A stretch of DNA of 64,000 nucleotides from Casuarina equisetifolia. Taxonomy: Eukaryota > Streptophyta > Magnoliopsida > Fagales > Casuarinaceae. The translations under genes were made by a program, and so were the position numbers. The stretch lies in assembly GCA_028551475.1 (NCBI GenBank), contig CM052356.1, positions 21,727,884 through 21,791,883 of the forward strand, given 5' to 3'. This document shows, piece by piece, positions 35,088-46,400 of the stretch. The number at the start of each line of letters is the position of its first letter. Position 1 is the stretch's first letter. The notes below the pieces were generated by a model, which was not told the DNA's origin, searched no databases, and saw only the letters and a program-made list of their open reading frames with translations.

Positions 35088-37839
35088 GTACACTAAAAAT
35101 TGTCTTTCAATTTTTCCAAGTTAAAACCTTGATTTTTCTTCTTTTTTTTGTTATCAAGTAATGGTTAACATAGTAGCTTCTTACGTTGAAATCTCACTTA
35201 TGATGTCACATCTAGCTTGGTCTCTCTCTAAAAATTCTTGTATGGTTAAACCTTAAGTACCAAAATGTCTTACGTATTGGGACTGATAATTAAGTGCGCC
35301 TGACCCTGAGATGTGGATCATCCAAGGCACACTAGCATGGCGTACTTCTCCTGTTCGAATCGGGGTATGAGATCTGGCTTCCAGGAGGCGAATGCGATTG
35401 AACATCCTGCTGCTCATGGTGTTTCGCGATCAGTATTGGAAATGAACAGAGAAGTAGTGGAAAGGGACCACCACCCCATAGCATGTTGCCGCCAGAAACA
35501 TAACCCCGTATTTCTTTTATAGAATCTCCTAATTGTTCCAGAGCAATTAAAGAATCTCTCCCTTTATATTTTAAATACAAATAAAAAAATAAAAGAGAAA
35601 AAAAAAAAAGAAAAAGAAAAAAGAAAAGCATGTCTTCTTGGCAACATAGTGCGGGAATGTTCTGAAATTTGGACCAGAAATATACAAAATTCAAGATTGG
35701 GAAATACGAAGAAAACCTCTCCGGGATTTCTTAATCTCGAATTGACATGATATAACAACTATAAAGAAACCCAAAACTTGCCGTCAAAAGGGTATTAAAT
35801 TGGACCCTGTGCTAGTAATATAAATCATTGCTATACTTATAAACAAAAGCAAATCTGTATCCTAAAATAATAATGATAGGCCTAGTCAAGCGATTATACT
35901 GCTGAACCGCCATTCAAGAAATATGCCTTACGTGTTCGAACAAGATGCACAAAAAGGTTGATCAATCGTTTCAACTGATGACTTCTGTGCTCACTTAGGA
36001 CAACGACGATAGACCGGTAATCAATCAAGATTTCAACTACAAAATCCTATACTTGATTTTGGATGGTGGTTCGTTTACACGAACAGTTGTAACTCTTGTT
36101 TGGGAAGCAATTTCATCAATTATGGATGAGATGCAATGAAAGGGAAGACACTAAAAAGTTTAACTACTCAAGTGAAGAAAGTTAAAGTCCTCACAAAGTT
36201 CGAAGTCATCAGTTACATTATACTCTCCAGCTTATTTGATGTTTCTATTGGACTTAGAAAAAAAAAATTATTATTTGCTGCTAAGACGTAAAAAACTATC
36301 ACTAGTCTTTCCTAGCAATAAGATGAGGATACCCACCATTATCATTTTTAGCCCCTGTCTCTAGGTAGATAACATAATTTTATGCAACTATTAATGAGGT
36401 AAACTTTATTGCAGTAACTTTCGACTATGACAACTATTAGATAATGCCAATTCGGTCTACGTCAAAAAGAAGAAGAAAATTGATATAACCTAAATAAAGT
36501 ATTGCTCTGGGACTTCATTTCCTCCCATATTTTAATTTCTCTAGACCATTATATGTTGTAAAATTCTTGTTCTTGTTTTTGACATTTTCTTTATCAAAAT
36601 TATAATTATAATCATTAAATCAATTTATTTTTACTGAATTAAGCGAATAAGGTTGATTATTCCACTTACGTTCTTACATTAATCAGTAATTGAATTCAAT
36701 TATTCTAAGGTAAACAATGGCTTAATATCCTTCTCTCATAAGGACGAACTGCGAAGGAAAGTGAAGCGGGAGATCAAAAGCTCACAGAAATTGCATGCTT
36801 TGAACTCGTCCAACCAAGAAAAAAAAAAAAAAAAAGGAACGGCTATGAAGTGTGTCGAATCTTTGATTTCCCTTTGGAGGGTGGCAAGGATGAGCGGCGG
36901 ATGAAGAGTTATTTCCTATAGAAAACGGCTAGCAGCCATTCAATAGGCATGAGTGTTGCAGTCACATTTCCAAGTTCCGATCTCCATCGGTTTCTTCTAT
37001 CTTGTTACTCCATCTCGTCGGGCTTTATCTGTCGCTGATTTTCTATCCGACTCTCACAAAGAGGTATGGCATATTGCTGCCAGATTGAAAATCTAAAATA
37101 TAAGCAAGTTGGGTGTCTCGGGGTTTATTTGGAAATGGCCTCCGCTCTCTGCATCTTCAGAAGAGTTGTTATTCGCCACCTAGAAGGATCTTTGGCATAC
37201 GAAATCACCAAGGGACAGCAATATCTTCCACGACAAGCGGTTTTTTTTTTTTTTTTCATGAAAACCGCTGTTGAAACTTGCTCAGCTTTTCGTGTGTGAT
37301 AACTGAAAGTGCAAAATCCACACTAGGTAATTTGGATTAAGATCCCACCTTTCAGCTGGTGGAAAAGCCCTAGGCCCTCATAAGCTGGAAAAAGGCAACT
37401 TTACTATTGTCATATATCCCAAAGATGTTATTTTAAGATTTCTAAGAACAGCGGCAGCTGGAGCAAAGATGTTTGCGCTTGCCTCTTGAATCCATTTGAG
37501 GCCCACTTGCTATATATCTTAAGTTTTATAATTCATTTTAAGTAATTTAGGATATCGATGGGATAATAACTGAAGAGAGAGTTCTAAAAAGATCTTGAAA
37601 GAAGCTTATCAAAGTGAAGATTGAATTAGATATAGATAATACATGTAAGGGAAGAGGATATGGTGGCGTAAGGTGATTTTCTTTTTGATAAGCAACTGAC
37701 TGGATCAAATAGAATCTGACTCATTACTGAAGACAAAGGCCTGGATTCAACTGTAAAGAGTAGCCGGCATGTTGAGTATATGTATATAGATAATCACGAA
37801 CTCATTAGTGAAGCAAAAGTTCCAATTGTAAGAGTAAGA
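35088..37839. other. Intergenic DNA upstream of subtilase A
   Basis: No gene recognised. A GC-richer patch at 35310-35520 has a 69-codon frame of unknown nature and a B-box-like string (TGTTCGAATCG, near 35353). Homopolymer runs occur at 35590-35635, about 36818-36834 and 37241-37256. The promoter of subtilase A must lie in the last part; a TATA-like TATATATC is near 37511 but far from the ATG. Confidence 0.4.
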
Positions 37840-40146
37840 ATGGGATCTCTTAATGCAGTTCCTCTTCCACTCTTGTTCTTTCTTGTGTCGTTTTTCCTCT
37901 CGCTCCATGCAGAATCAGTACAAATAGAGAGGAGGACATATGTCGTACAAATGGATACTTCTCTCATGCCTAAAGCCTTTAGTAGTCATGATAATTGGTA
38001 CAACTCCAGCCTCGATTCCCTTAAGTCTGCAAATCTTGCCTCATTTGGCGGCCATACGTCGCCCTTGTCGCTTGTATACACCTACAATCATGCCCTTCAT
38101 GGTTTTAGCGTTTTCCTCTCTCTAGAAGAATTAGAGGTCTTGAAGAAATCCCCGGGTTTTATCTCAGCCTATAGAGACAAAATCCTAACCCTTGATAGCA
38201 CCCATACTCATGAATTCCTCTCCCTCAATCCTTCTACTGGTCTCTGGCCTAATTCCAATTTCGGTGAAGATGTCATTGTCGGTGTCATGGACTCAGGTAT
38301 ATGGCCAGAGCACGAGAGTTTTAAAGACGAAGGTATGACTACCAAAGTACCATCTCGGTGGAAAGGAAAATGTGAGGGGGGACAAGGGTTCAATTCTTCT
38401 CTTTGCAACTACAAGCTCATAGGAGTTAGGTACTTCAATGAAGGTTTCAAAAAGGAGTCTCCCAACAAAATCTCTTGCATGAATTCTGCTAGAGACGTCG
38501 AAGGGCATGGAACGTTTGTTGCCTCTATTGTTGCTGGAAATTACGTAAGCAACGTGTCATTTTTTGGTTATGCCAAAGGAACAGCAACAGGCATTGCACC
38601 TCGAGCCAGGCTGGCTATTTACAAGGCCGTTTGGGGTGGGGAAGTTTCCTTATCTGACCTTGTTGCTGGTATAGACGAAGCTATTGCTGATGGCGTTGAC
38701 GTGCTATCCATCTCTTTGGGCATGGATGATATGGCTTTGGAAAGCAATCCAATCGCGGTAGCTTCATTTAGGGCTATGAAGAAAGGTGTGCTGGTTTCAG
38801 CTTCAGCAGGAAATGGTGGTCCAACCCTTTGGACAGTACACAACGCGTTCCCTTGGGTCTTGACTGTCACAGCAGGTTCTGTTGATCGTTGGTTTGCTGG
38901 TTATCTGACACTCGGAAATGGTGAAACCATTATTGGATGGACCATGTACCCAAGCAATGCCTCATTGCAAAACCTACCACTTGTGTACAATGTTAGCCTT
39001 GCAGCCTGTGACAAGAAAATCATGTCCCAAAACATAAATGGCATCATCGTATGTGATCAAGCTGGATCTCTCAGCTCTCAAATGGTTTATATCACCGCAT
39101 CGAGTGTGCAGGGTGCTGTACTGATTGCTGATAATCCCAATTTCTTTGAAGTGGGGGGTCCTTATTGTTCTTGTGTTGTAATTACCTCAAAGGAGGTGCC
39201 TTTAGTTATCAGCTATGCAAAGACCCATGGTACACCCATGGCTAGCATCACATTCCAGCACACAATTATGGGGATAAAACCGGCACCAATTGTGGCTAGT
39301 TACGCTTCACGAGGTCCTTCACTCCGCTTTCCCACCATACTGAAGCCTGATATTATGGCCCCAGGGTCACTAGTTTTAGGGGGATGGACACCAGAATCAC
39401 CAATGGGTCATCTTGGGCTATCTTTACAATATAGTGACTACAATATCCGGCATGGAACATCGTTCGCTTGTCCCCACATTACTGGTGTGATAGCACTTCT
39501 AAAAGGTATGCATCCGAATTGGAGTCCTGCCGCAATTAAGTCTGCTATTATGACCACCGCAATCCCATTTGATAACACCGCAAACCCAATTAGAGATAAT
39601 GGCAATAGGCTTCAATTTGCATCACCATTAGCCATGGGAGCAGGCCAAGTTCGCCCCAATCAAGCACTTGATCCAGGATTAATTTATGACTTAACCCCCC
39701 AGGATTATGTCAATCTCTTGTGCTCCATGAATCTCAACACGACACAGATCAGGGTCATGACCGGTTCAGATTGTAACTGTGAAAATCCTTCCTCCGACCT
39801 TAATTATCCATCATTTATTGTTTTCTATTGTGGAAGGGAAATGTTAAGGGACCAAGAATTCCATAGAATTTTAACTAATGTTGGAGAAGGTGCTGCTACT
39901 TACAATGCCTTGGTTAGAGCACCTAAGGATTCTATAGTTACAATGTCACCGATGAGATTGGTCTTTAAAAAGAAGTACGATAGGCAATCCTTCAAGCTCA
40001 CTGTAAGTTACAAAGGCTACGAAGATAGTAGAGTTTCATTTGGTGATCTTATTTGGATTGAAGAGAATGGAAACCGCGAGGTGAGAAGCCCTATTGTTGT
40101 TTCACCTGTGGTCAATACAGTAGATAATACTTCGTGTCAGCCCTAA
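37840..40146 (+). CDS. Subtilisin-like serine protease (SBT1-type), copy A
   Basis: Intronless, 768 residues from the ATG at 37840. An in-frame ATG at 37780 would put 20 polar residues before the signal peptide, so the later start is preferred. Order: signal peptide (MGSLNAVPLPLLFFLVSFFL), I9 propeptide (RRTYVVQMD to about residue 110), peptidase S8 with an inserted PA domain, and a Fn3-like C-terminus. Catalytic residues: Asp151 (VMDSGIWPE), His223 (GHGTF), oxyanion Asn325 (SAGNGG) and Ser541 (HGTSFACPH). Family members are secreted to the cell wall and cut protein precursors. GHGTF and HGTS differ from the usual GHGTH and SGTS, but the triad itself is intact. A broken tandem copy follows at 41014, a nested relic lies at 26184, and a more distant intact gene is at 55490. 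The substrate is unknown. Confidence 0.93.
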   Translation: MGSLNAVPLPLLFFLVSFFLSLHAESVQIERRTYVVQMDTSLMPKAFSSHDNWYNSSLDSLKSANLASFGGHTSPLSLVYTYNHALHGFSVFLSLEELEVLKKSPGFISAYRDKILTLDSTHTHEFLSLNPSTGLWPNSNFGEDVIVGVMDSGIWPEHESFKDEGMTTKVPSRWKGKCEGGQGFNSSLCNYKLIGVRYFNEGFKKESPNKISCMNSARDVEGHGTFVASIVAGNYVSNVSFFGYAKGTATGIAPRARLAIYKAVWGGEVSLSDLVAGIDEAIADGVDVLSISLGMDDMALESNPIAVASFRAMKKGVLVSASAGNGGPTLWTVHNAFPWVLTVTAGSVDRWFAGYLTLGNGETIIGWTMYPSNASLQNLPLVYNVSLAACDKKIMSQNINGIIVCDQAGSLSSQMVYITASSVQGAVLIADNPNFFEVGGPYCSCVVITSKEVPLVISYAKTHGTPMASITFQHTIMGIKPAPIVASYASRGPSLRFPTILKPDIMAPGSLVLGGWTPESPMGHLGLSLQYSDYNIRHGTSFACPHITGVIALLKGMHPNWSPAAIKSAIMTTAIPFDNTANPIRDNGNRLQFASPLAMGAGQVRPNQALDPGLIYDLTPQDYVNLLCSMNLNTTQIRVMTGSDCNCENPSSDLNYPSFIVFYCGREMLRDQEFHRILTNVGEGAATYNALVRAPKDSIVTMSPMRLVFKKKYDRQSFKLTVSYKGYEDSRVSFGDLIWIEENGNREVRSPIVVSPVVNTVDNTSCQP

Positions 40147-40719
40147 AAATTATCTTAGAAGAATTTATGCATGTCTATGGAAGTATTAATGTTCTGTATC
40201 TCTCTTCTTTACTTATTGAGACATAAAGTCTCCTTCCTAACGCGCTCAAAATTTAGAGTACCATTTCAATTAGTAACAAGTTGAATCAATTAATTAGGTG
40301 CGAAGAATAGTGAAAAGTGCTAATAATGATTTCGGAGCATGATAGCAGCAAGGTATTTATTACATGCTCAACTTCGACAGAGGGTGACCATGTGACCAGG
40401 TTGTTGGCATTAGGCATTAGCTTTGCGAATCATCCCCAGAAATACTAATGAATGAAGAAAAAAATAGGGTTCATGAGCATCAACCACATCACAAATTGCT
40501 AAAATCAACATCGGAAGGATAATTAAACCCTCGGAGCCCAGGATACGCAATAATGCGGTAATGAAAAGAGCAGATAAAGATACATAAATAAAAGCAAGAT
40601 GAAACCATGGTAACAAGATTCTGAACAAAGTTCAATAACAATTTGAGTGCATTCCGGTTCAGAACAACTTTTTCTTTCTTTCTCTATTTCGCTTCTGACT
40701 GATTGAGAGGTAATGATCA

Positions 40720-41013
40720 CATTTCCTCCACGCTCGGAAACAATCAGTTCGCCATCTGAGCACTGGGTGTACATGTTTTTCGGTTGATTTGGGGTGACTT
40801 TAGGTATTATGTGGCATAAGATGTGAGGTAAGATAGCTCAGAAAATGCTTTGATGATCACTAATCTGTCAACGTGTAAAAGAATCGTTCATTTTGTTGAT
40901 AAAATTGAACTTGAAACGCAAGTACAAAATACTTATTCAGACGTTTGAAACTTAATTTTGCAAGATAGATATTAGACATAAAAAAGTTATTAATGTTATT
41001 ACGGGAAAAAATA
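40720..41013. repeat. Duplicated block X, copy 1
   Basis: About 290 bases that recur at about 43880-44163. Shared strings include CTGTCAACGTGTAAAAG, GAACTTGAAACGCAAGTACA and TTATTAATGTTATTACG. The homology stops at the same point, GAAA(A/T)ATAG. In this copy that point is the junction with the truncated subtilase. It was probably carried along when the subtilase duplicated. Confidence 0.88.
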
Positions 41014-42074
41014 GGCGTTGACGTGATTTCCATCTCTTTGGGCCTGGATGATGTGCCATTGGAAATCAATGCAATCGCAATAGCTTCATTTGGGGCTATG
41101 AAGATGGGTGTTCTGGTTTCACACGACGCGTTTCCCTGGGTCTTGATTGTCACAGCAGGTTCTGTTGATCGTTGGTTTGCCTACCACTTGTGTACAATGT
41201 TCTTGCAGCCTGTGACAAGAAAATCATGTCCGAAAACATAAATGGCATCGTCGTATGTGATAAAGGTAGATCTATCAACTCTCAAATGTTTCATTTCACC
41301 ATGTCGGATGCGCAGGGTGCTGTACTGATTGCTAGTAATCTCAATTTCTTCAAATGGGGAGGTCCTTATTGTGCTTGTGTTGCAATTGCCTCAATTGAGG
41401 CGCCGTCAGTGATCAGCTATGCAGAGACCCATGGTGCACCTGTGGCTAGCATCACATTCCAGCATACCGTCGTGGGGATAAAGCCGGCACCAATTGTGGC
41501 TAGTTACGCTTCACGAAGTCCTTCACTCCGCTTTCCCACCATACTGAAGCCTGATATTATGGCACTGGGATCACTAGTTCCAGGCAGTTGGGTGCTAAAT
41601 ATAGGAACCGGTCATCTGGGTTTTCTGTAAAGCCTAGTGACTACAATATAGTGCATGGAACATCGATCGCTTCATCCCTCATTGCTGGCGTGACAGCACT
41701 TCTGAAAGGTATGCATCCGAATTGGAAGTCCTGCCGCTGTCAAGTCTGCCATTATGACCCGGCAACCCCATTTGATAACACAGCAAACCCAATTAAAGAA
41801 TATAGAAATAGGCTTCAATTTGTGTCACTATTAGCCATGGGAGAAGGCCAAGTTCGCCCAATCAAGCACTTGATCCAGGTTTAATTTATGACATAACCCT
41901 AGGATTATGTCAATCTTTTGTGCTCCATAAATCTCAATCTGACACAAATCAGGGCCATTGCCGGATCAGATTGTAATTGTGATAATCCTTCTTCCCACCT
42001 TAATTGTCCATCATTTGTTGTTTTATATTGCGAAAGTGTAATGTTGAGGGGCAAGAATTCCATAGAATTGTAAT

Positions 42075-42507
42075 TGTAAGAATGGGCCAGGCCTATTAAA
42101 ACTCGTGAGCTATAATAGGAGGTAGCTCACGCCTTATAAGGCACAGATGCTTGAATCTCTGTTCCAATGTGAAACTGGCTCTCTCTTAACACTCACCCAC
42201 AATTTCAAATTTTTGGGTTTCTTGTAGGGGGGCTTGATCCATCTATGTTCCAATATGAAATTGGCTCTCTCTTAACACTCACCTACAATTCCACATTTTT
42301 GGGTTTCTTGCGCCGGGGGGTGGGGGGGGGGGGGGGGGGGGGGCTTGATCCATCACCATCAGTAACGAAGTGACTTAGCTTTAATACCATGTTAGAAGAC
42401 TTAAAAGCCCAATTCAAAAACTAACTCAAGGGTTGGAGAGTCCTCTTCTAATATAAATTAATCTTAAGGATATTAATTTCTAATGTGGGATTGACTCTCT
42501 CTTAATA
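42075..42507 (-). mobile_element. TRIM-like non-autonomous LTR element in subtilase copy B
   Basis: Inserted between CATAGAATTGTAA and ACTAATGTTGG, which are adjacent in copy A. On the minus strand the right end begins ATTAAGAGAGAGTCAATCCC and, after TCTAACA, continues TGGTATTAAAGC, resembling the primer site TGGTATCAGAGC. Related starts (TTAAGAGAGAGCCA followed by TTTCA) recur twice at about 42180-42195 and 42260-42280, partly as an ~85-bp tandem repeat. Small size, terminal repeats, a primer site and no genes fit a terminal-repeat retrotransposon in miniature. No perfect target duplication was found. Confidence 0.55.
42322..42343. repeat. Homopolymer run of 22 G
   Basis: Twenty-two G in a row, preceded by six G and one T (42315-42321), inside the TRIM-like insertion. 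It lies between two copies of the insertion's internal repeat. Such long G runs are rare in plant DNA and its length may be unreliable. Confidence 0.95.
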
Positions 42508-42783
42508 GTTACTAATGTTGGAGAAGACGCTGCTACTTACAATGCTTTGGTGAGAGCACATGAGGTTTCTATAGTTAGAATCTGACCGATGAGATTTGTC
42601 TTTGAAAAGAAGTGCGAAAGGCAATCCTTCAAGCTCACTGTAAGTTACAAGGGTTACAAAAATAGAATATTTTCATTTGGTGAGCTTATTTGGATTGAAG
42701 AGAATGGAAATTGCGTAGGAAGAAGCCCCATTGTTGTTTCACCTGTGGTCAATACAACATATACTATGTCATGCCGGCCCTAA

Positions 42784-43879
42784 AATTATTTTAGAAGAAT
42801 TATGTATGTCTATGGAAGTACTAATGTTCTATATCTCTCTTCTTGACTTATTTGGACAGCATTGTAGCAATTACGACTTAATGCGATTTTTCTGTAGGAT
42901 CATCAAGCAAGCTGATTACATAAAGAATCTCTAAATTTGCAAAAAGTCTCCTTCCTAACGCGCTAAATATTTTGAGTACCAGTTGAATTAGGAACAAGTT
43001 GAATTGCCTATGAAATTATTTGCGTCCATTCTCATCATTTAAGAGGAGTATGCGTCCATCTTACAAGCAAATTTCAAGTGTTGCACTTGACCATAAACAT
43101 TTTTAGGAAGGGATAAAGGATTATCTTGTTACATATCTCTACTCTTAGGTAATGTTGGATTTAAATTGTAAGGATATAAATCTCATTATTTGGGGATGTA
43201 AATCACTTCTTTATTGTGCATTTGTATATAATTAGAAACATTTGAGAATCCCATCACTATCATGTTAAAATAAGTTAACCTTATACAAGTTTTCTTCTCA
43301 AGCATGTTTGAATGGTAAAAGACTCTAATACTTGATCATGATCTTATCCAAAAATGCCAACTTCTTATTAAATACTTAAGAGTTCTATTAATTTTCAAAA
43401 TACTTTCTAATCTAAGTTGTATAATTTTAATAGATAAAATATTAAGAAGAATTAAAGGATGCGAGTATGAGCATATTAGCTTTGGAAGAAGATTACAAAT
43501 AGCAAAGAGTATTCTATTTTCTTTGTAAATATATTGGTTCCAAATTTTTCTATTGCCTAAGCAAATGCTATACAAAATTAAAACAAGAATTAAACTCTTC
43601 CTATGAATAAGTAAATCTATTAGGTAATGTGTAGCAAAAGTAGTATAGAAGGAAATTTGTTATCCTAAAATTTTTAAAGAATTGGAATTGGTAAACATTT
43701 ACATTTAAAATAAGATGGTAGTTGAAAAACTCTTATAATCTCTTGTATAATAACTCAAACTCCCTATAGGCCACATGAATGATGTTAGAAAATTATAATG
43801 AAATAAATATTTTAGAAGTAGAGATGAAAGAATTAATAGCTTGGAGTTGAGACGAAACGATGGCATTTTCCTCAGGGCT
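42784..43879. other. 3' flank of subtilase copy B
   Basis: The first ~230 bases match the 3' flank of copy A (with an 85-base indel). The rest is AT-rich with no recognisable gene. Confidence 0.6.
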
Positions 43880-44163
43880 CTAGAACAACTGGTTCGCCGT
43901 CTGCCCACAGGGTGTACGTCTTTTTCGGTTGATTTCAGGTAAGTTCAGGTATTACGTCGCACAAGATGCGACGTAATAGAGTTCACAAAATGCTTTGATG
44001 ATCCCCAGTCTGTCAACGTGTAAAAGGCTCGTTCATTCTATATGTAAACTTGAACTTGAAACGCAAGTACAAAATAATTATTTAGGCATTTGAAACTTAA
44101 TTTTACAAGATAATTATTACACATAAAAGACTTATTAATGTTATTACGAGGAAATATAGGTAA
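43880..44163. repeat. Duplicated block X, copy 2
   Basis: Second copy of the block at 40720-41013, about 3.15 kb away in the same orientation. It ends GAAATATAG and then runs into unrelated sequence (GTAAATCAAATT) instead of a subtilase. Confidence 0.88.
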
Positions 44164-45049
44164 ATCAAATTCTCAAAATGATACCACGTCAGCACAATTA
44201 TCATGTCAACACTCCATGGTTCGTGTTGCTTCAATTTTGTTTTGTTGATTCTTACGTTTGACAATAAAAATATCTTATTGTGTCTATGACAATTTTCTAG
44301 ACATATGTCATCATTATCATCAACAAATCCTTGGAAATGTTACTGTAATTATCCATTTTCTAATACTACGGAATTTAATGATTGATTTAAAAAAAAAAGG
44401 AAAAAGCATGAGAATCAATTGCTATCAACTATTAACCCTAATTATAAGTATTACATCAGTCGCTGCTTAAACAACTATTTTTGCACTATGTTGTTCCTAT
44501 AGCATAGGCCACATCAAACCCCAACCTCCATTAGATAGTCTTAATGATTACATCTTTACGCGTCTTTTGGGCACTCTCTTAGTAGCTTTCATCGAACCAC
44601 CTTCAATAGGTTTGGATTTGTCATTTTCTTTTTCTTTACCCTTCTACTCGCCCCTTAATCCATAGATAAAGCAATCATGTCATATTTCCACTCTTCATTT
44701 ACTTTCAAGAAAATTGTCACTCATACACTAGTTGAATGAGTTTGCTATAACATATCTTTTCGTTATTGTACAAATTTATGAAGACTGGAATAAAACAAAA
44801 CTCAAAAACAATGGTGCTCCGTAGTGTCTGAAAAACATAAAAAATGTCAAGTAAAAATGTGCACTCATAATAACAAATGTTGAACAAAAGGTTTCCTTTA
44901 AAATGAAAACTAAATATAGATGAAACAAAAGTGGAATTAGGTTATGTTTAAAGCTTGTTTAAACCACATTTGACAGAATGCTCAAGTAATAACTGTTGTT
45001 GTGGTTTAGTTTTATGATTATATATAATCATTAGTCAGTCAAAAGGGTG
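44164..45049. other. AT-rich intergenic DNA, nothing recognised
   Basis: No gene, RNA or element could be supported. Confidence 0.5.
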
Positions 45050-46400
45050 GTCCGATGCTATCCCACTAGTTGTTCTTCATGAGCACATTTTTCCGTTCAC
45101 ATCTACATCTTATTTCGTGCTCTTGATCACATCCATATTGCGCCGCATGAATTAGATACTCAGATGGACGACCTTCATTCATTAGCTGTAGTCCTCGCTC
45201 CTTCTCCTACTGATAAGTTCGTACCCCTTCATCGCTCCAATGGGCAATGGGATCTGATTGTTCAACCCTTCCTGCTCTTAGTCTTTTGCCACAGCAGACT
45301 CCAGCACTCCTTGTTTCCTTTCCCATGTTTCATTTCAGAGACCCTTTGATCAGCAGTACAAGTTCATTGCATCCATCTCTTAGACTATTGAGCAATCCCA
45401 CGATTAAGAGGCAGTTTTAGATCTTAGGTAAAGGGATGTTATCGCTGAAAAAATTAGCACATTAAAATTAAACGAAACAAAGGAACTAATTTCTTTCTCT
45501 ATTGAGAGAAAACTCATCAAATGCAAGTAAGTTTAATAGATCAAGTATCAAACAATTAGTAAATAAAAAGTTAAAAGCATAGTTTTGGTAAAAAGTTATA
45601 ATCAATAATAGAATATTGGCTATCGAGAGCCATTCTCCCTTATTGGAAAAATTATCCATGTCTAGTCATGGGTCTGTCTTACAGTCATACAACAGTGGGA
45701 GATAAAGTAGATAGACATATTAATGTTTGTCTACAAGAAGCTTTGAATAAGGAATTCTATGCATATTCCCCAAGGTGCGAGACATTCAAGGGATGATAAT
45801 TTGTCACCTTAAAAAATCACTCAGGCATTTAGCCAATACTAATATTATTAGGAACTTGAAGAAACCTTGATCTAGGTTGGCTTTAATAGTTGTTACATAA
45901 TTATTCATTGTTCACCATAAAAGTAGATAAGAGACTTTTAATTGTCGTCCTTTATATTGATGATATCCTAATCATAATGGGGGATAAAGAATCTATTTAT
46001 GAGCTCAAGAATTATCTCCACTCTAAGTTTTATATTGAAGATTTAAGAATTATGAAGTATTTCTTGAGAATTAAAGTAGCATGTACTTACTTGAAATGAA
46101 AGTAAGTTAGAAGAAGTAGTGCCTTGACTTCCACTTTATAGGCAACATCATATCAGTGCTCAATTAGCTATCTAATCTCTTCACCATAATCCAATTAAAT
46201 ATCAGTAATGCAATGTAATTATTGAGTTAATTCATGTATGCACCATAATAATCAAATTAAGAGATTATACTATAAGTGATCAAGTACATTTAAATTTATT
46301 GATGAGATCATATAATAATCTCAAACTTGAAGCTCAATGTGGTTCCAATTTGACTAAGTGCAAGATGTTAAAAGAGATCTATTATTGACTTCAGTGTAAA
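45050..46400 (+). mobile_element. Second decayed Ty1/copia relic
   Basis: Near 45067 the integrase-end motif VVLHEHIFPF is visible. Around 45390-45540 is the start of reverse transcriptase. At 45890-46085 is the catalytic region with an intact LYIDDI box and KYFLRIKVA (family LKYFLGIEVA). Near 46210-46350 are RNase H-side remnants. Large parts are missing and stops are frequent. It resembles the 31.5-33.8 kb relic (shared GATGAGATCATATA near 46300 and 33240), so both may be one family. Confidence 0.78.

Larger units (their letters stand above)
41014..42783 (+). pseudogene. Broken tandem copy of subtilase A (copy B)
   Basis: Closely matches the second half of subtilase A and continues into its 3' flank (the 160 bases after the stop also match). 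It is truncated at the 5' side: it begins at GVDVISISLGLDD, so the signal peptide, propeptide and the catalytic Asp and His are missing. A 39-base in-frame deletion removes the oxyanion-hole Asn segment. A second deletion after RWFA causes a frameshift. ACPH after the catalytic Ser has become IASSL. Further frameshifts occur near 41630 and 41730, and a TRIM-like element splits the Fn3-like region at 42075-42507. The stop at 42781-42783 matches the stop of copy A. Not functional. Confidence 0.92.

Noticed and set aside
35313..35522. 69-codon frame with a tRNA B-box-like string
   Set aside because: No A box at the right spacing, no acceptor-stem pairing for a tRNA, and no protein similarity.
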